A stretch of 21,425 nucleotides of DNA from an uncultured Mucispirillum sp. (GTDB taxonomy: Bacteria; Chrysiogenota; Deferribacteres; Deferribacterales; Mucispirillaceae). Below the pieces are notes generated by a model. It was given only the letters and a program-made list of their open reading frames with translations. It did not search any database and was not told where the DNA came from. Position numbers and translations under genes: made by a program. Below are positions 20,443 to 21,425 of this stretch, piece after piece; position 1 is the stretch's first letter; each line of letters begins with the position of its first letter. Where the stretch lies: NCBI GenBank assembly GCA_945947845.1, contig CAMEZN010000001.1, positions 1 through 21,425 of the forward strand, in the 5' to 3' direction.

Positions 20443-20600
20443 ATTATCCATGTAATGCAATAGTCACCACTCTTATATTAAATGGGTTTGGTGACTATGA
20501 TAAAATAATGAATATGAGTTTTGAAAGTGCTGTATATACATATATTACAGTAGCTTTATCAAATATCCAGTTTGAAAAAGAAATAAATAAATCACATTAA
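20080..20600 (+). CDS. Tail assembly chaperone, -1 frameshift product
   Basis: At 20436-20440 five adenines run into the TAA stop. Slipping the AAA codon back one base gives AAA, then ATA AAT TAT CCA and so on to a stop at 20598-20600, adding 53 residues (INYPCNAIVTTLILNGFGD..., ending NIQFEKEINKSH) for a 173-aa protein. The -1 frame has no own start with a ribosome site. A 10-pair hairpin (20460-20469 with 20489-20498) lies downstream. Long/short chaperone pairs made this way occur across tailed phages (lambda gpG/gpGT). Confidence 0.7.
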
Positions 20601-20609
20601 TTTCATTTT

Positions 20610-20640
20610 AGTGGTTATTTCATTTTTGGAAATAACCACT
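20610..20640 (+). terminator. Hairpin before promoter R4
   Basis: AGTGGTTATTTC and GAAATAACCACT are a perfect 12-pair stem around ATTTTTG. No T-run after it. It probably ends or processes the sheath-tube-chaperone transcript. Confidence 0.55.
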
Positions 20641-20658
20641 TCATCTCACACATTAAAA

Positions 20659-20716
20659 TATAATAAAAATTAATAATATGTCTTATCTGTATCTATCTAT
20701 CCTGTATATATATAAT
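20659..20716 (+). promoter_or_regulatory. Late promoter repeat R, copy 4
   Basis: TATAATAAAAATTAATAATA, CTTATCTGTATCTATCTATC and TATAAT at 20711-20716, with CTG 24 bases upstream of it. The tape measure gene starts 33 bases later with an AAGGGGC ribosome site. Confidence 0.7.
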
Positions 20717-20748
20717 CACAATATAAATAATAAAATAAGGGGCTTATT

Positions 20749-21425
20749 ATGGCATTAGGTGATACATTAAAAAATTATACGATAGGCGTAGGTATTAGAG
20801 ATAATAACTTTACTGCTGGGCTCAAAAATATGGGCGGGCAGCTTAAACGTTTTGTGTCCCAAATGGGTATCATGCTTGGTGCAGGCTCGCTTGGTATGGC
20901 TTTTAAAAAGTTTATAGATACAGGCACAGATATTAGTAATTTTTCATCACTTACAGGTATTGCAGAACAGGATATAACAGCTCTTGGTGGAGCATTAGAG
21001 CAATTTGGCGGAAATGTTGATAGTGCTAAAAGCTCGCTACAGGCATTGCAACAAGGATTATCACAAGCCGAATGGGGACAAGGGCAATTATTAGAGACTG
21101 CTGCACTTTATGGAGTAGAACTTTATAACCAGGACGGCTCACTTAAAAATGCTCAAGCATTGCTTATGGGTTTAGCTGATGATTTTCAGCATTTAACAAA
21201 AGCTCAGCAGTTTACGCTGGGCAGTCAATTAGGGCTTGATGAAAGCACAATTTTATTATTACAGCAAGGCAAAACAAACATAAAAGCATTGCTTGAAGAG
21301 CAGCAGAAAATGGGTGTAATGAATGCTGGGCAGGCTCTTGAAGCAAAAAAATTCCACACAGAATGGACTAAATTAAAACAGTCATTAGGTTCGCTTGGAA
21401 GAAGTATAGCAGTTGATATTATGCC
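20749..21425 (+). CDS. Tail tape measure protein (5' part)
   Basis: The first 225 codons of a gene that runs past the window's end. The start MALGDTLKNYTIGVGIRDNNF is followed by a helical, Gly/Ala/Gln-rich chain (GQLKRFVSQMGIMLGAGSLGMAFKKF, then ISNFSSLTGIAEQDITALGGALEQF), typical of tape measures that set tail length. Its position after the chaperone agrees. No terminus or lytic domain is visible. The ATG at 20749 has AAGGGG upstream. Confidence 0.85.
   Translation, partial: MALGDTLKNYTIGVGIRDNNFTAGLKNMGGQLKRFVSQMGIMLGAGSLGMAFKKFIDTGTDISNFSSLTGIAEQDITALGGALEQFGGNVDSAKSSLQALQQGLSQAEWGQGQLLETAALYGVELYNQDGSLKNAQALLMGLADDFQHLTKAQQFTLGSQLGLDESTILLLQQGKTNIKALLEEQQKMGVMNAGQALEAKKFHTEWTKLKQSLGSLGRSIAVDIM

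Noticed and set aside
1..21425. tRNA, rRNA, integrase or transposase genes
   Set aside because: None found on either strand; phage ends, replication or transposition genes must lie outside the window.

Overview
The window is a contiguous piece of a low-GC, AT-rich prophage or temperate myophage genome. The host is most likely a diderm (Gram-negative-type) bacterium, because the lysis cassette holds a one-TM, coiled-coil spanin gene with an overlapping lipoprotein (Rz/Rz1-like) gene, which only makes sense with an outer membrane. TGA is used as a stop codon and AGA is the main Arg codon. I cannot name the host genus from sequence alone.

Layout. (1) 11-1235 is a lysogeny switch: a leftward Ner/HTH regulator and BRO-N antirepressor, and a rightward XRE repressor, separated by two near-identical 20-bp operators. 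(2) 1297-3177 is a probable lysogen-expressed cargo block: a zinc-ribbon membrane protein and a gene pair that looks like a distant RexA/RexB superinfection-exclusion system. (3) 3447-4848 is lysis: an L-Ala-D-Glu-type peptidase endolysin and nested i-spanin/o-spanin. (4) 5037-7711 holds a 33-aa membrane peptide and then the Mu-like order gp25 (DUF2730-like), gp26-like winged helix, small terminase and large terminase. (5) 7876-14166 is a head module that is not Mu-like: a DUF1073 portal fused to a predicted ribonuclease toxin domain, a MuF protein, a DUF2213 protease with a nested scaffold, a cement protein and a DUF2184 capsid. (6) 14591-17556 is head-tail connection. (7) 17573-21425 is a contractile tail: DUF3383 sheath, DUF3277 tube, a chaperone with a probable -1 frameshift, and a tape measure that runs off the window.

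The main unexplained content is between the genes. Three repeated, structured non-coding families are visible by eye. Family F (about 120 nt, three copies: two on +, one on -) has four nested helices whose arms change while staying complementary, around constant internal loops. Family S (four copies) is a tandem pair of hairpins with an invariant TCACC loop, a near-constant seven-base loop and a constant AATGCAAAA lead-in; again the stems covary. Family R (four copies) looks like a phage-specific activator-dependent late promoter with a fixed box-to-TATAAT spacing, and it divides the late region into units. A separate set of GC-rich palindromic repeats (GATTC...GAATGACA type) has inserted into or at the ends of genes.

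How it works together: the repressor and operators would hold the switch in the lysogen while the cargo genes stay on. On induction an activator outside this window would fire the R promoters, giving lysis, packaging, head and tail proteins, with S and F elements acting in the late leaders or spreading as selfish elements. Family assignments are from remembered motifs and gene order; no search was run.
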